Positions 1-7,909 of a stretch of DNA of 64,000 nucleotides are shown in pieces. Under the pieces are notes generated by a model. It had not been told where the DNA came from. It was given only the letters and a program-made list of their open reading frames with translations, and did no database searches. Source of the stretch: Sulfuricurvum sp. (GTDB lineage Bacteria; Campylobacterota; Campylobacteria; Campylobacterales; Sulfurimonadaceae); the NCBI RefSeq assembly GCF_030691015.1, contig NZ_JAUYFF010000016.1, positions 1 to 64,000 of the forward strand. Direction: 5' to 3'. Each line of letters opens with the position of its first letter. Position 1 is the first letter of the stretch. Both the position numbers and the translations under genes were made by a program.

Positions 1-87
1 GGTCCCATTCCGAACCCGGAAGCTAAGACCCTCATCGCTCATAATACTGCATCTTTCAGGTGTGGAAACGTAGGTCGCCGCCTGGCC
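1..87 (+). rRNA. rrf: 5S ribosomal RNA, 3' part
   Basis: The first bases contain the conserved 5S core (CCCATTCCGAACCCGGAAG, then CTAAG) and end in a GTAGGTCGCCGCCTGGC-type 3' terminus, so this is the last three quarters of a 5S rRNA entering from the left. The 5' strand of helix I is outside the window, so the exact 3' end cannot be fixed by pairing; I place it at about base 87. It implies an rRNA operon just upstream. The following T-rich stretch up to base 120 shows no clear terminator hairpin. Confidence 0.88.
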
Positions 88-158
88 TCAGATTTATTCT
101 TCTTCTTCAATACAACCCTCATTTTTAATCAATCACACAAACTATAACAATTACTAAT

Positions 159-187
159 TTGACAAATAAAAAATCACGCGCTACAAT
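159..187 (+). promoter_or_regulatory. Sigma-70 promoter of the ComEA-like gene
   Basis: TTGACA at 159-164 and TACAAT at 182-187 are separated by exactly 17 bases, close to the sigma-70 consensus. Transcription should start near base 194 and give a leader of about 20 bases with AAGG at 204-207, six bases before the ATG at 214. It is the best -35/-10 pair in the window; most others here show only a -10. Confidence 0.75.
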
Positions 188-213
188 CTAATACTTTAAT
201 TTTAAGGTTAGAT

Positions 214-456
214 ATGGTTAAAATAATCACACTACTTGTTCTACTCTTTTCACTGCTATTAGGTTCCATCAACATTAATAAAGCCAATTCGGCACAGCTG
301 CAAACCTTGTATGGAATTGGCCCCTCTAAGGCACAAGAGATACTTAAATACCGAAAATCCCATAACGGATTTAAAACGGTGGATGAACTCGTCAATGTCA
401 AAGGTATCGGTCCTAAAACGCTTCAGAAACTAAAACCTCAAGTGAGTGTTCGTTAA
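214..456 (+). CDS. ComEA-like helix-hairpin-helix DNA-binding protein
   Basis: This 80-residue protein has an N-terminal hydrophobic segment (about residues 5-18, LLVLLFSLLLGS) that serves as a signal peptide or anchor, followed by one HhH domain. It shows the typical NINKANSAQLQTLYGIGPSKA start and a second KGIGPKTL hairpin. The family binds double-stranded DNA without sequence specificity; ComEA is the periplasmic DNA receptor in natural transformation. Small secreted ComEA-like proteins are common in Campylobacterota, so a competence role is likely but inferred. It has its own strong promoter at 159-187. Its stop codon overlaps the convergent pabB stop by four bases (TTAA). Confidence 0.85.
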   Translation: MVKIITLLVLLFSLLLGSININKANSAQLQTLYGIGPSKAQEILKYRKSHNGFKTVDELVNVKGIGPKTLQKLKPQVSVR

Positions 457-1388
457 GGGATATATATCTTATCTAGCATCTCTTTGTATTCGCTCTCGCA
501 AATACTATCGGCGGTGATACCGCCACCGCTTTTATAGGTGAGTTTTCCGTCATTATTTTCAATGAAACGGATAGCTACGGCACTGTAAAGATTCTCTCCG
601 TCAAAATAACCGAAAACACCTGTAAAATAGCCTCTCTCGTATCCTTCAACCTCTTCGATAATCTCAACTGTTTTGCGCTTTGGTGTACCGCTGATACTTC
701 CTGCCGGTAATAAGGCTAATATCAATTCTCCCACATTATCTTTCCAATTGTTATGTAATAAACCGGATATATGAGAACTTACTTGATGAAGTTTCTTGTC
801 TCCGGTATCAATTGTCGTTATGTAGCGGAATGTCTCTACTTTGATATTTTTAGCAACGATTCCTAAATCGTTACGTAAAAGATCGACGATCATCGTGTGT
901 TCTGCGAACTCTTTTGGATCATTGAGTATCGTTTCGATCGCATTAGGAATCGATGCATCAATAGTACCCTTCATCGGATAGGTATGTATGGTGTTTTCCT
1001 CAATTGTAATAAACGGCTCGGGAGAGAAGCAGACAAATTGATCTTTAACACGGAGCTTATAGGGGGCATGCGCCATAGTATAGATCTCATTTAGCGTGTA
1101 TGTCGACTCTATAGGAGTCGGTTGCGTCAAATTGAGCAGGTAGCTATTACCGCGGCGGATATGTTCTTGTACGGCATCGAATTTTTGGCGATAATTTTCT
1201 AAGGATAGTGGAAAAAAGGAGGGCTTGTGTGGGGAATTAGTACAATTAGAATCGCTATTAAATGCAAATTCAATATCTTCGTCTTTGAGTTCATCCAAGG
1301 TGTAACAATGGATATGCTCTCCGGTAAAGTCGGTATAAAAAAAGCAAGGTACCCTCGAAGAGACGAGAGAACTGAACCGTTCAATCAT
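453..1388 (-). CDS. pabB: Aminodeoxychorismate synthase component I (PabB)
   Basis: A 311-residue chorismate-binding enzyme of the anthranilate synthase I/PabB family. It joins chorismate and ammonia to 4-amino-4-deoxychorismate for p-aminobenzoate and folate. Visible motifs are FSPEPF (about 121-126), PMKGT (138-142, whose lysine marks PabB rather than TrpE), HTMIVDLLRNDLG (164-176), GSISGTPK (230-237) and GGGITADS (288-295). It is shorter than full-length TrpE/PabB (450 or more residues) because the N-terminal part is reduced, as usual for this compact type. The start ATG overlaps the pyrB stop by one base (TAATG), so it is the last gene of bioD-pyrB-pabB. No PabC domain is fused. Confidence 0.88.
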   Translation of the reverse strand: MIERFSSLVSSRVPCFFYTDFTGEHIHCYTLDELKDEDIEFAFNSDSNCTNSPHKPSFFPLSLENYRQKFDAVQEHIRRGNSYLLNLTQPTPIESTYTLNEIYTMAHAPYKLRVKDQFVCFSPEPFITIEENTIHTYPMKGTIDASIPNAIETILNDPKEFAEHTMIVDLLRNDLGIVAKNIKVETFRYITTIDTGDKKLHQVSSHISGLLHNNWKDNVGELILALLPAGSISGTPKRKTVEIIEEVEGYERGYFTGVFGYFDGENLYSAVAIRFIENNDGKLTYKSGGGITADSICESEYKEMLDKIYIP

Positions 1389-2257
1389 TAGGCAATAAGT
1401 GCTTTAAGGACAGCCATTCGGATCGCTACGCCGTTGCGTACTTGTTCCAGTACCTTACATCTCGGGTCACCCAGCATCATATCGTCGATATCGATATTAC
1501 GGTGCACCGGTCCCGGATGGAGAAGGATCAGGTCACGATTCCCGACAAGCTCATGGGTGATACAGAAATCCGATCCGTAGTCTTTGAGTGAACCGTAGGT
1601 TTGATGTGAATGGCGCTCCGTTTGGGTACGCAGAGACATAATGGCATCGACATCATCGATGATATCTTGAAGATTATGGGTCATTTTAAGATGGGAGTCA
1701 GGGAGAAAATGGGGAGGGGCTACAAGGGTGATATCCATCCCGAAGCGGGTTAGTAACTCGATATTGCTGTTGGCGACACGGGAGTTTTTGATATCACCGA
1801 CAATAGCGATTTTTTTCCCCTTTACATCCCCGAAATGGCGGCGAAGGGTAAAAAGATCAAGGAGCGCCTGCGTCGGATGGGCGTGGGCACCGTCTCCTGC
1901 ATTGATGATCGAAGCATGGGTGTGTTCGGCGAGGATATTGGGAACTCCGGCGTGGGGATGACGGACGATCATCGCATGCGGTCCCATCGCATCCAGATTA
2001 GCCGCCGTATCGACAAGGCTTTCCCCTTTTTGGGTAGAGCTTTTTTGGACATCCAGATGAACGACTTCCGCACCGAGCCGTTTAGCGGCTATTTCAAACG
2101 AACTTTTGGTACGGGTGGAGTTTTCAAAAAAGAGGGTAATAATAATTTTTTCTTTGAGAATAGGATCAAACTGACCTCCCAAATAGTGTTCTGCATCGTG
2201 TAAAACCTGTAAAACTTCTTCAGTCGTAAAATTGTCAGTCCGAATAAGATGTTTCAT
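1388..2257 (-). CDS. pyrB: Aspartate carbamoyltransferase catalytic chain
   Basis: A 289-residue enzyme of the aspartate/ornithine carbamoyltransferase family that makes N-carbamoyl-L-aspartate, the committed step of pyrimidine synthesis. It carries the carbamoyl-phosphate loop [13 protein letters not shown] (about 43-55), the second loop [10 protein letters not shown] (71-80), the HPTQALLDL motif (127-135) and the C-terminal [12 protein letters not shown] segment. The last separates it from ornithine carbamoyltransferase. Length is normal. No regulatory PyrI subunit lies nearby. It sits between bioD (15-base gap) and pabB (1-base overlap) in a minus-strand operon. Confidence 0.94.
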   Translation of the reverse strand: MKHLIRTDNFTTEEVLQVLHDAEHYLGGQFDPILKEKIIITLFFENSTRTKSSFEIAAKRLGAEVVHLDVQKSSTQKGESLVDTAANLDAMGPHAMIVRHPHAGVPNILAEHTHASIINAGDGAHAHPTQALLDLFTLRRHFGDVKGKKIAIVGDIKNSRVANSNIELLTRFGMDITLVAPPHFLPDSHLKMTHNLQDIIDDVDAIMSLRTQTERHSHQTYGSLKDYGSDFCITHELVGNRDLILLHPGPVHRNIDIDDMMLGDPRCKVLEQVRNGVAIRMAVLKALIA

Positions 2258-2272
2258 GCTTTTCCCCCGTAT

Positions 2273-2926
2273 TTATAGTGTAATTGTATCTAAAAGTGCT
2301 TGCGCTATGGCATCGATATCTTTATCAATCCGGTAGAATGGATCAAACCGATGTTGAAAATAGGGTAGAGAAGTGACTTCAAATGAGCTATCATCGGATT
2401 GACAGTTTAGTCCCCAGACAAAAGGGAGATCAGCATCTTGGAGAGCTTTGATGCTGAGGAGGGTGTCATTAATACATCCGAGACGGCAGTGGGAAACCAA
2501 AAGGGTCGTTGCATTGAAAAATCGGGGGAGATCAATCATCATACTCTCTTCATCGATCGGAACCATTAATCCGCCGGCCCCTTCAATAATAACGATATCG
2601 CATAAGGCTTCGATTTTTTCCAAAGCTTTTTCAAAGAGGCTAAAATCGATCGCTTTGCCTCCGTTGGCAACAAAGGGGGCGGCGGGAAGAGGGTATTGCA
2701 AGGTGACAATATCGTTTATTGATAGTGAGGCAAGTGAAGGATTATAGATCAGTGCAGATTGATAGAGGAGATTTCCATCAGAGGGAATGGAGGTCACTCC
2801 GGTTTCGATCGGTTTGTAAACACCGACACGCAACCCTAGATGGCTGAGGGCTTTAATCAGTAATTGGGAGGTATAAGTTTTGCCGATATTGGTATTGGTC
2901 GCGGTGATGAAAATGCGTTTAGTCAA
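2273..2926 (-). CDS. bioD: Dethiobiotin synthetase
   Basis: A 217-residue ATPase that carboxylates 7,8-diaminopelargonate to close the ureido ring of dethiobiotin in biotin synthesis. The N-terminus has the modified P-loop TNTNIGKT (about 10-17). KPIETGV follows near 39-45, and an EGAGGLMVPI motif lies in the centre, both diagnostic of BioD. The start codon is TTG. No bio partner gene is in the window; it heads the minus-strand set bioD-pyrB-pabB, so the operon mixes unrelated biosynthetic steps. It diverges from the PLP sulfhydrylase gene across 46 bases. Confidence 0.92.
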   Translation of the reverse strand: MTKRIFITATNTNIGKTYTSQLLIKALSHLGLRVGVYKPIETGVTSIPSDGNLLYQSALIYNPSLASLSINDIVTLQYPLPAAPFVANGGKAIDFSLFEKALEKIEALCDIVIIEGAGGLMVPIDEESMMIDLPRFFNATTLLVSHCRLGCINDTLLSIKALQDADLPFVWGLNCQSDDSSFEVTSLPYFQHRFDPFYRIDKDIDAIAQALLDTITL

Positions 2927-2943
2927 TGGAACTTCTTTTTCGT

Positions 2944-2949
2944 TATAAT
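2944..2949 (+). promoter_or_regulatory. -10 element before the PLP sulfhydrylase gene
   Basis: A perfect TATAAT lies between bioD and the PLP enzyme. The predicted transcript starts near 2956, which rules out the in-frame TTG at 2949 as the translation start and supports the ATG at 2973 or 2976. No good -35 is visible; the upstream region is only T-rich. Confidence 0.55.
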
Positions 2950-2972
2950 TGCCCTATTTTAATATAGGTTTG

Positions 2973-4214
2973 ATGATGAATCGCTTTGAAGAGTTTACAA
3001 CCCGCATTGTTCAGCAAGTGGGAAAAAAAGAGGGGCCGGTTAGTCCCGTTATGGTTAATTCCGCATCATTTGGATACGGCAACAGTGAGAGCGGCGAGGG
3101 GATCTTTGAGGGATCGGTGAAAAAACCTTTGTACGCTCGTGTCGGAAATCCGACATCGGCACAGTTGGAGCAGATATTGGCCTCTATGGACGGGGGGATC
3201 GGCGCAGTAGCCGCATCCTCCGGAATGGGTGCCACGGCTATGGCAACACTCAGCCTTTTACGCACAGGTGATGAGATTATCAGCATCGGGGGACTTTTCG
3301 GAGGAACCTATTCCTATTTTTCCGAGACATTAGAGCGTTTTGGGATTACCACCCATTTTTTCGATGTGGATGAGCTTGGTGGTATCGAGGAAGCGATCAA
3401 TACGGCGACAAAAATACTCTTTTTAGAGAGTGTCGGCAATCCCAATATGCGTCTACCCGATATTGCTAAAATCGCGGAGATTGCGAATCGGCATGGGGTA
3501 GTGTTGATGGTGGATAATACGATTACCCCGCTGAGTGTAGCTCCCTTAGCATTGGGTGCCGATATCGTGGTCTATTCTACTACGAAAATTATTACCGGAA
3601 ATGCTTCCTCATTAGGCGGTGCCGTTATTTTCCGCGCTATTGCGGAGGGTGAGGATAAGTTTAAAGGGGAGCGTTATAAAGATTTACACCCGTTTATCAA
3701 AAAAATGGGGTCCATGGCACTGATAGCCAATGCTAAAAAACGGGCATTGCGTGATTTCGGAATGTCGGCAAACGGGTTTGGCAGTTACCTTACCATGTTG
3801 GGATTAGAAACATTGCCGTTGCGTATGGATCGAATCGTAACAACGGTAGAAATTGTTGCCAAAACACTGTATGATAAAGGGTTTAATATTAACCACCCGT
3901 GTTTAGCGCATCATCCTCATCATGAACGGTATGTGAACCAATTTGCAAACGGATGTGGAACGGTTCTTACGATCGATTTGGGGAGCAAAGAGAAAGCTTT
4001 TGAATTCCTCAATCATTCAAAACTTATTACGATCACAGCCAACATCGGAGATAGTCGTACTTTAGGGCTCCATATGGCTTCAACAATTTATCGCGATTTT
4101 GATACACAAACACAGGAATTTTTAGGGATAACAGCGGGGCTTGTCCGTATTTCGATCGGCTTGGAAAGTGCTGAAGCGATTATCGATGATTTTTGCAACG
4201 CGGCAAAAATTTAA
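2973..4214 (+). CDS. Cys/Met-metabolism PLP enzyme (O-acetylhomoserine sulfhydrylase-like)
   Basis: About 413 residues of the trans-sulfuration family of PLP enzymes. It shows YARVGNPT near the N-terminus, ASSGMGAT, the PLP-aspartate region MVDNTITPL and the Schiff-base lysine in YSTTKIITGN, followed by SSLGGAVI. Members include O-acetylhomoserine sulfhydrylase (MetY), O-succinylhomoserine sulfhydrylase, cystathionine gamma-synthase and methionine gamma-lyase. MetY-like direct sulfhydrylation is my best guess, but substrate cannot be read from sequence. ATG codons at 2973 and 2976 both fit; an upstream TTG at 2949 lies inside the -10 box. clpS follows 22 bases later. Confidence 0.78.
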   Translation: MMNRFEEFTTRIVQQVGKKEGPVSPVMVNSASFGYGNSESGEGIFEGSVKKPLYARVGNPTSAQLEQILASMDGGIGAVAASSGMGATAMATLSLLRTGDEIISIGGLFGGTYSYFSETLERFGITTHFFDVDELGGIEEAINTATKILFLESVGNPNMRLPDIAKIAEIANRHGVVLMVDNTITPLSVAPLALGADIVVYSTTKIITGNASSLGGAVIFRAIAEGEDKFKGERYKDLHPFIKKMGSMALIANAKKRALRDFGMSANGFGSYLTMLGLETLPLRMDRIVTTVEIVAKTLYDKGFNINHPCLAHHPHHERYVNQFANGCGTVLTIDLGSKEKAFEFLNHSKLITITANIGDSRTLGLHMASTIYRDFDTQTQEFLGITAGLVRISIGLESAEAIIDDFCNAAKI

Positions 4215-4224
4215 AAAGATTCGG

Positions 4225-4230
4225 TATAGT
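4225..4230 (+). promoter_or_regulatory. -10 element six bases before the clpS start (possible leaderless mRNA)
   Basis: TATAGT at 4225-4230 is followed by TCAATT and then the ATG at 4237. If used, transcription would start at or next to the A of the ATG. No Shine-Dalgarno sequence is present within 15 bases of the start. Confidence 0.4.
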
Positions 4231-4236
4231 TCAATT

Positions 4237-4536
4237 ATGGCTACGAAACATGAACACTCGACACAATTAACTATTTTAGTAGAGCATCCGAAGCAGTATA
4301 ATGTTTTTTTGCTCAATGACGATTACACTTCCATGGATTTTGTGGTTGATATTTTAATGAAACTATTTCGTCGCAATTTTCAGGAAGCTCACGCGATTAT
4401 GATTGAAGTGCACCAGCGCGGTCGCGGTTTATGCGGTGTCTACCCCTATGAGGTGGCGGAAACGAAAGTACATCAAGTGGGGACATTGGCTCGTGAAAAC
4501 GGATTTCCCCTTAAAGCGGTAATGGAGGAAGCATAA
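4237..4536 (+). CDS. clpS: ClpS, adaptor of the ClpA protease
   Basis: A 99-residue adaptor that delivers substrates with N-terminal Leu, Phe, Tyr or Trp to ClpAP. The core is recognisable: YNVFLLNDDYTSMDFVVDIL, with the N-degron pocket Asn-Asp-Asp and Met, then the MIEVHQRGRGLCGVY segment carrying the conserved histidine and Gly-Val-Tyr, and AETKVHQV. The ATG at 4237 leaves a short disordered tail before the core, as in other ClpS proteins. An upstream in-frame start at 4141 lies inside the preceding gene and adds nothing family-like. clpA begins two bases after the stop. Confidence 0.93.
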   Translation: MATKHEHSTQLTILVEHPKQYNVFLLNDDYTSMDFVVDILMKLFRRNFQEAHAIMIEVHQRGRGLCGVYPYEVAETKVHQVGTLARENGFPLKAVMEEA

Positions 4537-4538
4537 TC

Positions 4539-6713
4539 ATGGTAAGTACAGAACTCAATGCGATTTTTCAAAAAGCGATTGCGTTTGCGAGGCATCAGCG
4601 TCATGAATATCTTACTATAGAACATGTTATGTTTTCTCTACTTAATTCGTCTGATGGAGAAGCGATTATACGCTCGTGCGGTGCAGATGTAGAGATTATT
4701 CGAGAATCGTTGGGTGCCTATCTGATGCAGACGATGGAACCGTTGCCCGATGAGCAGGAACCCTTTGAGACGGTCGCGTTGGCACGAATGATTGATGGGA
4801 TGATGCACCATGTGCGAAGTGCTCAAAAAGAGGCCGCTGATGTAGGTGATTTAATCGCTGCGGTATATGAAGAACATCACACCTATGCGTGTATGCTCCT
4901 CGAAGAGTACGGTATCAGCCGTGTTGATGTTCTCGAAGCGATATCCCATCGTGATATGGAGACGTCGCAAGATGATTCCAAAAATGAGGGGGCACTTCAA
5001 AAATACGCTATCAATCTCATTACGCAGGCACGCAAAGGGAAAATTGATCCCGTCATCGGCCGTGTCAACGAGATTGAGAGAGCGATTCAAACGTTGTGCC
5101 GTCGCAAGAAAAACAATCCTCTCCTCATCGGTGAACCGGGAGTCGGTAAAACAGCGATTGCGGAGGGGTTGGCATTGCGTATTGTGAGCGGTGATGTTCC
5201 CGCATTGCTCGAAGATGCGGAACTTTTTGCTTTGGATTTGGGCGCCATGTTAGCGGGAACCAAATATCGGGGCGATTTTGAGAAGCGGCTCAAAGCGGTG
5301 ATGGATGAAGCCACAGAGCATCCCAATGCAATCTTATTTATCGATGAAATACATACCATTGTCGGAGCAGGTGCAGTGGGTGGAGGGAGTATGGATGCTT
5401 CCAATCAGCTCAAACCGGCACTGGCCTCGGGTGCACTTAAATGTATGGGGGCAACTACCCACGTCGAATATCGAAGCGTCTTTGAAAAAGATCGTGCACT
5501 CAGCCGCCGTTTTGCCCGTATCGAGGTGGGTGAACCGAGTGATGAGGAGAGCTTTTTGATTCTCAAAGGGCTCCGTGCACGGTATGAAAAACATCACGGT
5601 GTCAAATATACCGATAAAGCATTGCGTTCTGCCGTCGAACTCTCTAAAAAATACATTACTGATCGCTTTTTGCCCGATGTTGCCATCGATCTGATCGATG
5701 AAGCGGGGGCGTCGTTTCATCTTAAAACCCATAAGCGTTCCACCATTACCCCTCATGATATCGAAGCGATTATTGCTAAAATGACGGGAATACCTGCTTC
5801 AAAAATGGGAACGGATGAACGTGAAAAACTCGCTTCTTTGGAATCCGATCTTAAAGCACTGGTCATCGGTCAAGATAGCGCGGTTTCAGAGGTCGTTAAG
5901 TCCATTAAACGCTCCTACGCAGGGCTCAGTGCCCCGCAAAAACCGATAGCCTCTTTTTTATTTTCCGGTCCTACCGGGGTAGGAAAAACGGAATTGGCTA
6001 AATCGTTGGCGGAAACGATGGGGATCTATTTTGAACGATTTGATATGTCCGAATATATGGAAAAACACGCCCTCAGTCGTCTCATCGGTGCCCCTCCGGG
6101 ATATGTGGGATTTGAGCAGGGGGGATTACTGGTCGAGACGGTACGAAAGCATCCGTATATGGTTCTATTACTGGATGAGATCGAAAAAGCTCATCCTGAT
6201 TTGATCAATGTACTGCTACAGGTGATGGACAGCGCAACCTTGACCGACAATACGGGGTTTAAAGCAAACTTTGCAAATGTCGTTCTTGTCATGACCTCCA
6301 ATATCGGAGCCAGTGAGCGGAGTGTAATGGGCTTCAATGCCGACAGCTCACTCTCCCATCATGAAGCCCTTAAATCGTTTTTTACCCCAGAGTTTCGCAA
6401 CCGTCTTGATGGGGTAATCGAATTTGCCGCATTGCCCCTTAGTGTAGTAGAGGGAATCGTCGATAAATTCATTCGACAACTCAATACACAGCTCAAGCCT
6501 AAGAAAGTGACGGTAACCCTGAGTGATAAAGCAAAAGGGTACATCGCGAAAATCGGATATGACAAAGCGATGGGAGCCCGACCCCTCTCACGTGTCATCT
6601 CCGATAAAATTAAAGACCCGCTGGTGGATGAGATGCTTTTCGGCCGTTTAGCCGGAGGGGGAAACGTGTCGGTTGATTATACCGATAGACTCATTTTTGA
6701 TTATGCTGAATGA
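4539..6713 (+). CDS. clpA: ClpA, ATP-dependent unfoldase of the Clp protease
   Basis: A 724-residue Hsp100 ATPase with a Clp N-domain (residues 1-140) and two AAA+ modules. Walker A motifs are GEPGVGKT (198-205) and GPTGVGKT (477-484); Walker B of module 1 is ILFIDE (265-270). There is no long ClpB-type middle coiled coil, so this is ClpA rather than ClpB or ClpC. The ClpP-docking loop, Ile-Gly-Leu in E. coli ClpA, appears to read Met-Gly-Phe in a SVMGFN segment just before FFTPEFRNRLDG. It unfolds substrates for ClpP, with specificity set by ClpS encoded immediately upstream. Its stop overlaps the aat start (ATGA). Confidence 0.94.
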   Translation: MVSTELNAIFQKAIAFARHQRHEYLTIEHVMFSLLNSSDGEAIIRSCGADVEIIRESLGAYLMQTMEPLPDEQEPFETVALARMIDGMMHHVRSAQKEAADVGDLIAAVYEEHHTYACMLLEEYGISRVDVLEAISHRDMETSQDDSKNEGALQKYAINLITQARKGKIDPVIGRVNEIERAIQTLCRRKKNNPLLIGEPGVGKTAIAEGLALRIVSGDVPALLEDAELFALDLGAMLAGTKYRGDFEKRLKAVMDEATEHPNAILFIDEIHTIVGAGAVGGGSMDASNQLKPALASGALKCMGATTHVEYRSVFEKDRALSRRFARIEVGEPSDEESFLILKGLRARYEKHHGVKYTDKALRSAVELSKKYITDRFLPDVAIDLIDEAGASFHLKTHKRSTITPHDIEAIIAKMTGIPASKMGTDEREKLASLESDLKALVIGQDSAVSEVVKSIKRSYAGLSAPQKPIASFLFSGPTGVGKTELAKSLAETMGIYFERFDMSEYMEKHALSRLIGAPPGYVGFEQGGLLVETVRKHPYMVLLLDEIEKAHPDLINVLLQVMDSATLTDNTGFKANFANVVLVMTSNIGASERSVMGFNADSSLSHHEALKSFFTPEFRNRLDGVIEFAALPLSVVEGIVDKFIRQLNTQLKPKKVTVTLSDKAKGYIAKIGYDKAMGARPLSRVISDKIKDPLVDEMLFGRLAGGGNVSVDYTDRLIFDYAE

Positions 6714-7393
6714 TCCCCAAGCTCACCCATCATCTCTCGTTTCCTAATCCTTTTCTTCATGCATCAGAGGAGGGAATTATCGCCTACGGCGGCGATCTCT
6801 CACCCTCACGCCTTATGTTGGCATATCGCTCTGGGATATTTCCGTGGTACAGTGCTAAAGATCCGATTCTCTGGTGGTCACCTGACCCGAGGCTCATTTT
6901 GGAGTTGGATGATTTTAAGCTTAGCCGATCATTACGAAAAAAGATGACTCAGTTTGAGATCCGTTTCGACAGTACATTCTCGGAGGTAATACACGAATGC
7001 GCTATCGCACCGCGCCGTGAGCAGAAGGGGAGTTGGATTGTCCCCGAGATGATCGAGGCATACGAAACCCTTCATGCCCTCGGATATGCGCATAGTGTTG
7101 AGGCGTACCAAAACGGTAGTTTGGTCGGTGGACTTTACGGTGTGAGCGTCGGGGGGGTATTTTGCGGTGAATCAATGTTTGCCAAAGTATCCGATGCCTC
7201 CAAGGTAGCCTTGGCCGTTTTAGTGGATTATCTTAGTGAATGGGGATTCGATTTCATCGATTGTCAGGTTCCGACGCCTCATTTAAAAAGTCTTGGGGCA
7301 AAAGAGGTATCAAGAGAGTTCTTTTTACGACGACTTGATAAAGCTGTGAATAGTAGTGCGGGTGAAAATCATTGGAAAATGAGAAATTTTTAA
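6710..7393 (+). CDS. aat: Leucyl/phenylalanyl-tRNA-protein transferase
   Basis: A 227-residue aminoacyl-transferase that adds Leu or Phe from charged tRNA to proteins with N-terminal Arg or Lys, creating the degron read by ClpS. Family motifs are clear: GDLSPSRLMLAYRSGIFPW near the N-terminus, WWSPDPRLIL, and GGLYGVSVGG followed by FCGESMF. Its ATG overlaps the clpA stop by four bases, so clpS-clpA-aat forms one translationally coupled N-degron module. A run of seven G at 7151-7157 lies inside the GVSVGG codons; the frame is intact. Confidence 0.94.
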   Translation: MIPKLTHHLSFPNPFLHASEEGIIAYGGDLSPSRLMLAYRSGIFPWYSAKDPILWWSPDPRLILELDDFKLSRSLRKKMTQFEIRFDSTFSEVIHECAIAPRREQKGSWIVPEMIEAYETLHALGYAHSVEAYQNGSLVGGLYGVSVGGVFCGESMFAKVSDASKVALAVLVDYLSEWGFDFIDCQVPTPHLKSLGAKEVSREFFLRRLDKAVNSSAGENHWKMRNF

Positions 7394-7405
7394 GGTTAAT
7401 TCCTT

Positions 7406-7411
7406 TATACT
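7406..7411 (+). promoter_or_regulatory. Possible -10 element for the DUF3015 gene
   Basis: TATACT at 7406-7411 in the 49-base gap after aat would start transcription near 7418, with AAAGGGG at about 7431-7437 as ribosome binding site for the ATG at 7443. No -35 is visible. Confidence 0.35.
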
Positions 7412-7442
7412 CTTTGTTAATTCTTATGAAAAAGGGGTATAA

Positions 7443-7889
7443 ATGAAAAAAGTTCTTATCAGTATCGCAGCTATTGCGGCACTCTCTACAGCAGGTTTTG
7501 CAACCGTAAACAGCCAAACAGGGTGCGGTCTCGGATCACAAATTATCAAAGATGACAGTTCAGCGGTAATGTTGGCGCTTCAAGCAACAACAAACAGCAC
7601 GTTGGGAAATCAAACGTTTGGTGTTACTTCGGGGACATCAGGATGTAAAAAAGCACAATTTGTTATGAACGAGCGTGCGGCAGAATTCGTTGCGTCGAAT
7701 ATGGATCAACTCTCTCGTGAGATCGCTATCGGTCAAGGTGAAAGTGTGTCCACTTTGGCAGAGCTTTTGAATGTTCAAGACAAAGCGGAATTTGCATCAG
7801 CACTTCAAGCAAACTACAACGCTATCTACACAAGCGAAAAAGCCGATATGGCTACGGTTCTCGATAACGTTTCTACTATCGCCGGATAA
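7443..7889 (+). CDS. DUF3015 family secreted protein
   Basis: A 148-residue protein with a classical signal peptide (MKKVLISIAA start, likely cleavage after residue 20 in GFA). The mature part opens with TGCGLGS, continues with ATTNSTLGNQTFGVTSGTSGC and ends in a helical region. This pattern is the DUF3015 family; its function is unknown. Two cysteines, C28 and C68, could form a disulfide. A strong AAAGGGG ribosome binding site suggests good expression. The DUF4105 envelope protein follows 20 bases downstream and is probably cotranscribed. No catalytic motif is visible. Confidence 0.82.
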   Translation: MKKVLISIAAIAALSTAGFATVNSQTGCGLGSQIIKDDSSAVMLALQATTNSTLGNQTFGVTSGTSGCKKAQFVMNERAAEFVASNMDQLSREIAIGQGESVSTLAELLNVQDKAEFASALQANYNAIYTSEKADMATVLDNVSTIAG

Positions 7890-7909
7890 TCACATTTTCA
7901 GAGCGCTTA

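Noticed and set aside
2949-2972. TTG start eight codons upstream for the PLP sulfhydrylase
   Set aside because: The TTG overlaps the TATAAT box at 2944-2949, so it would lie upstream of the transcript start.
5334-5756. 140-codon antisense frame inside clpA, with similar long antisense frames in pyrB, fliF, purH and cbpA
   Set aside because: Each lies wholly within a gene of clear family membership, has no ribosome binding site and shows no motif.
7151-7157. Runs of seven G (also 56012-56018 and 61907-61913) as phase-variation tracts
   Set aside because: Phase-variable tracts in this phylum are usually eight or more G and in surface genes; these lie in conserved codons of aat, cbpA and nifJ, and all three frames are intact.
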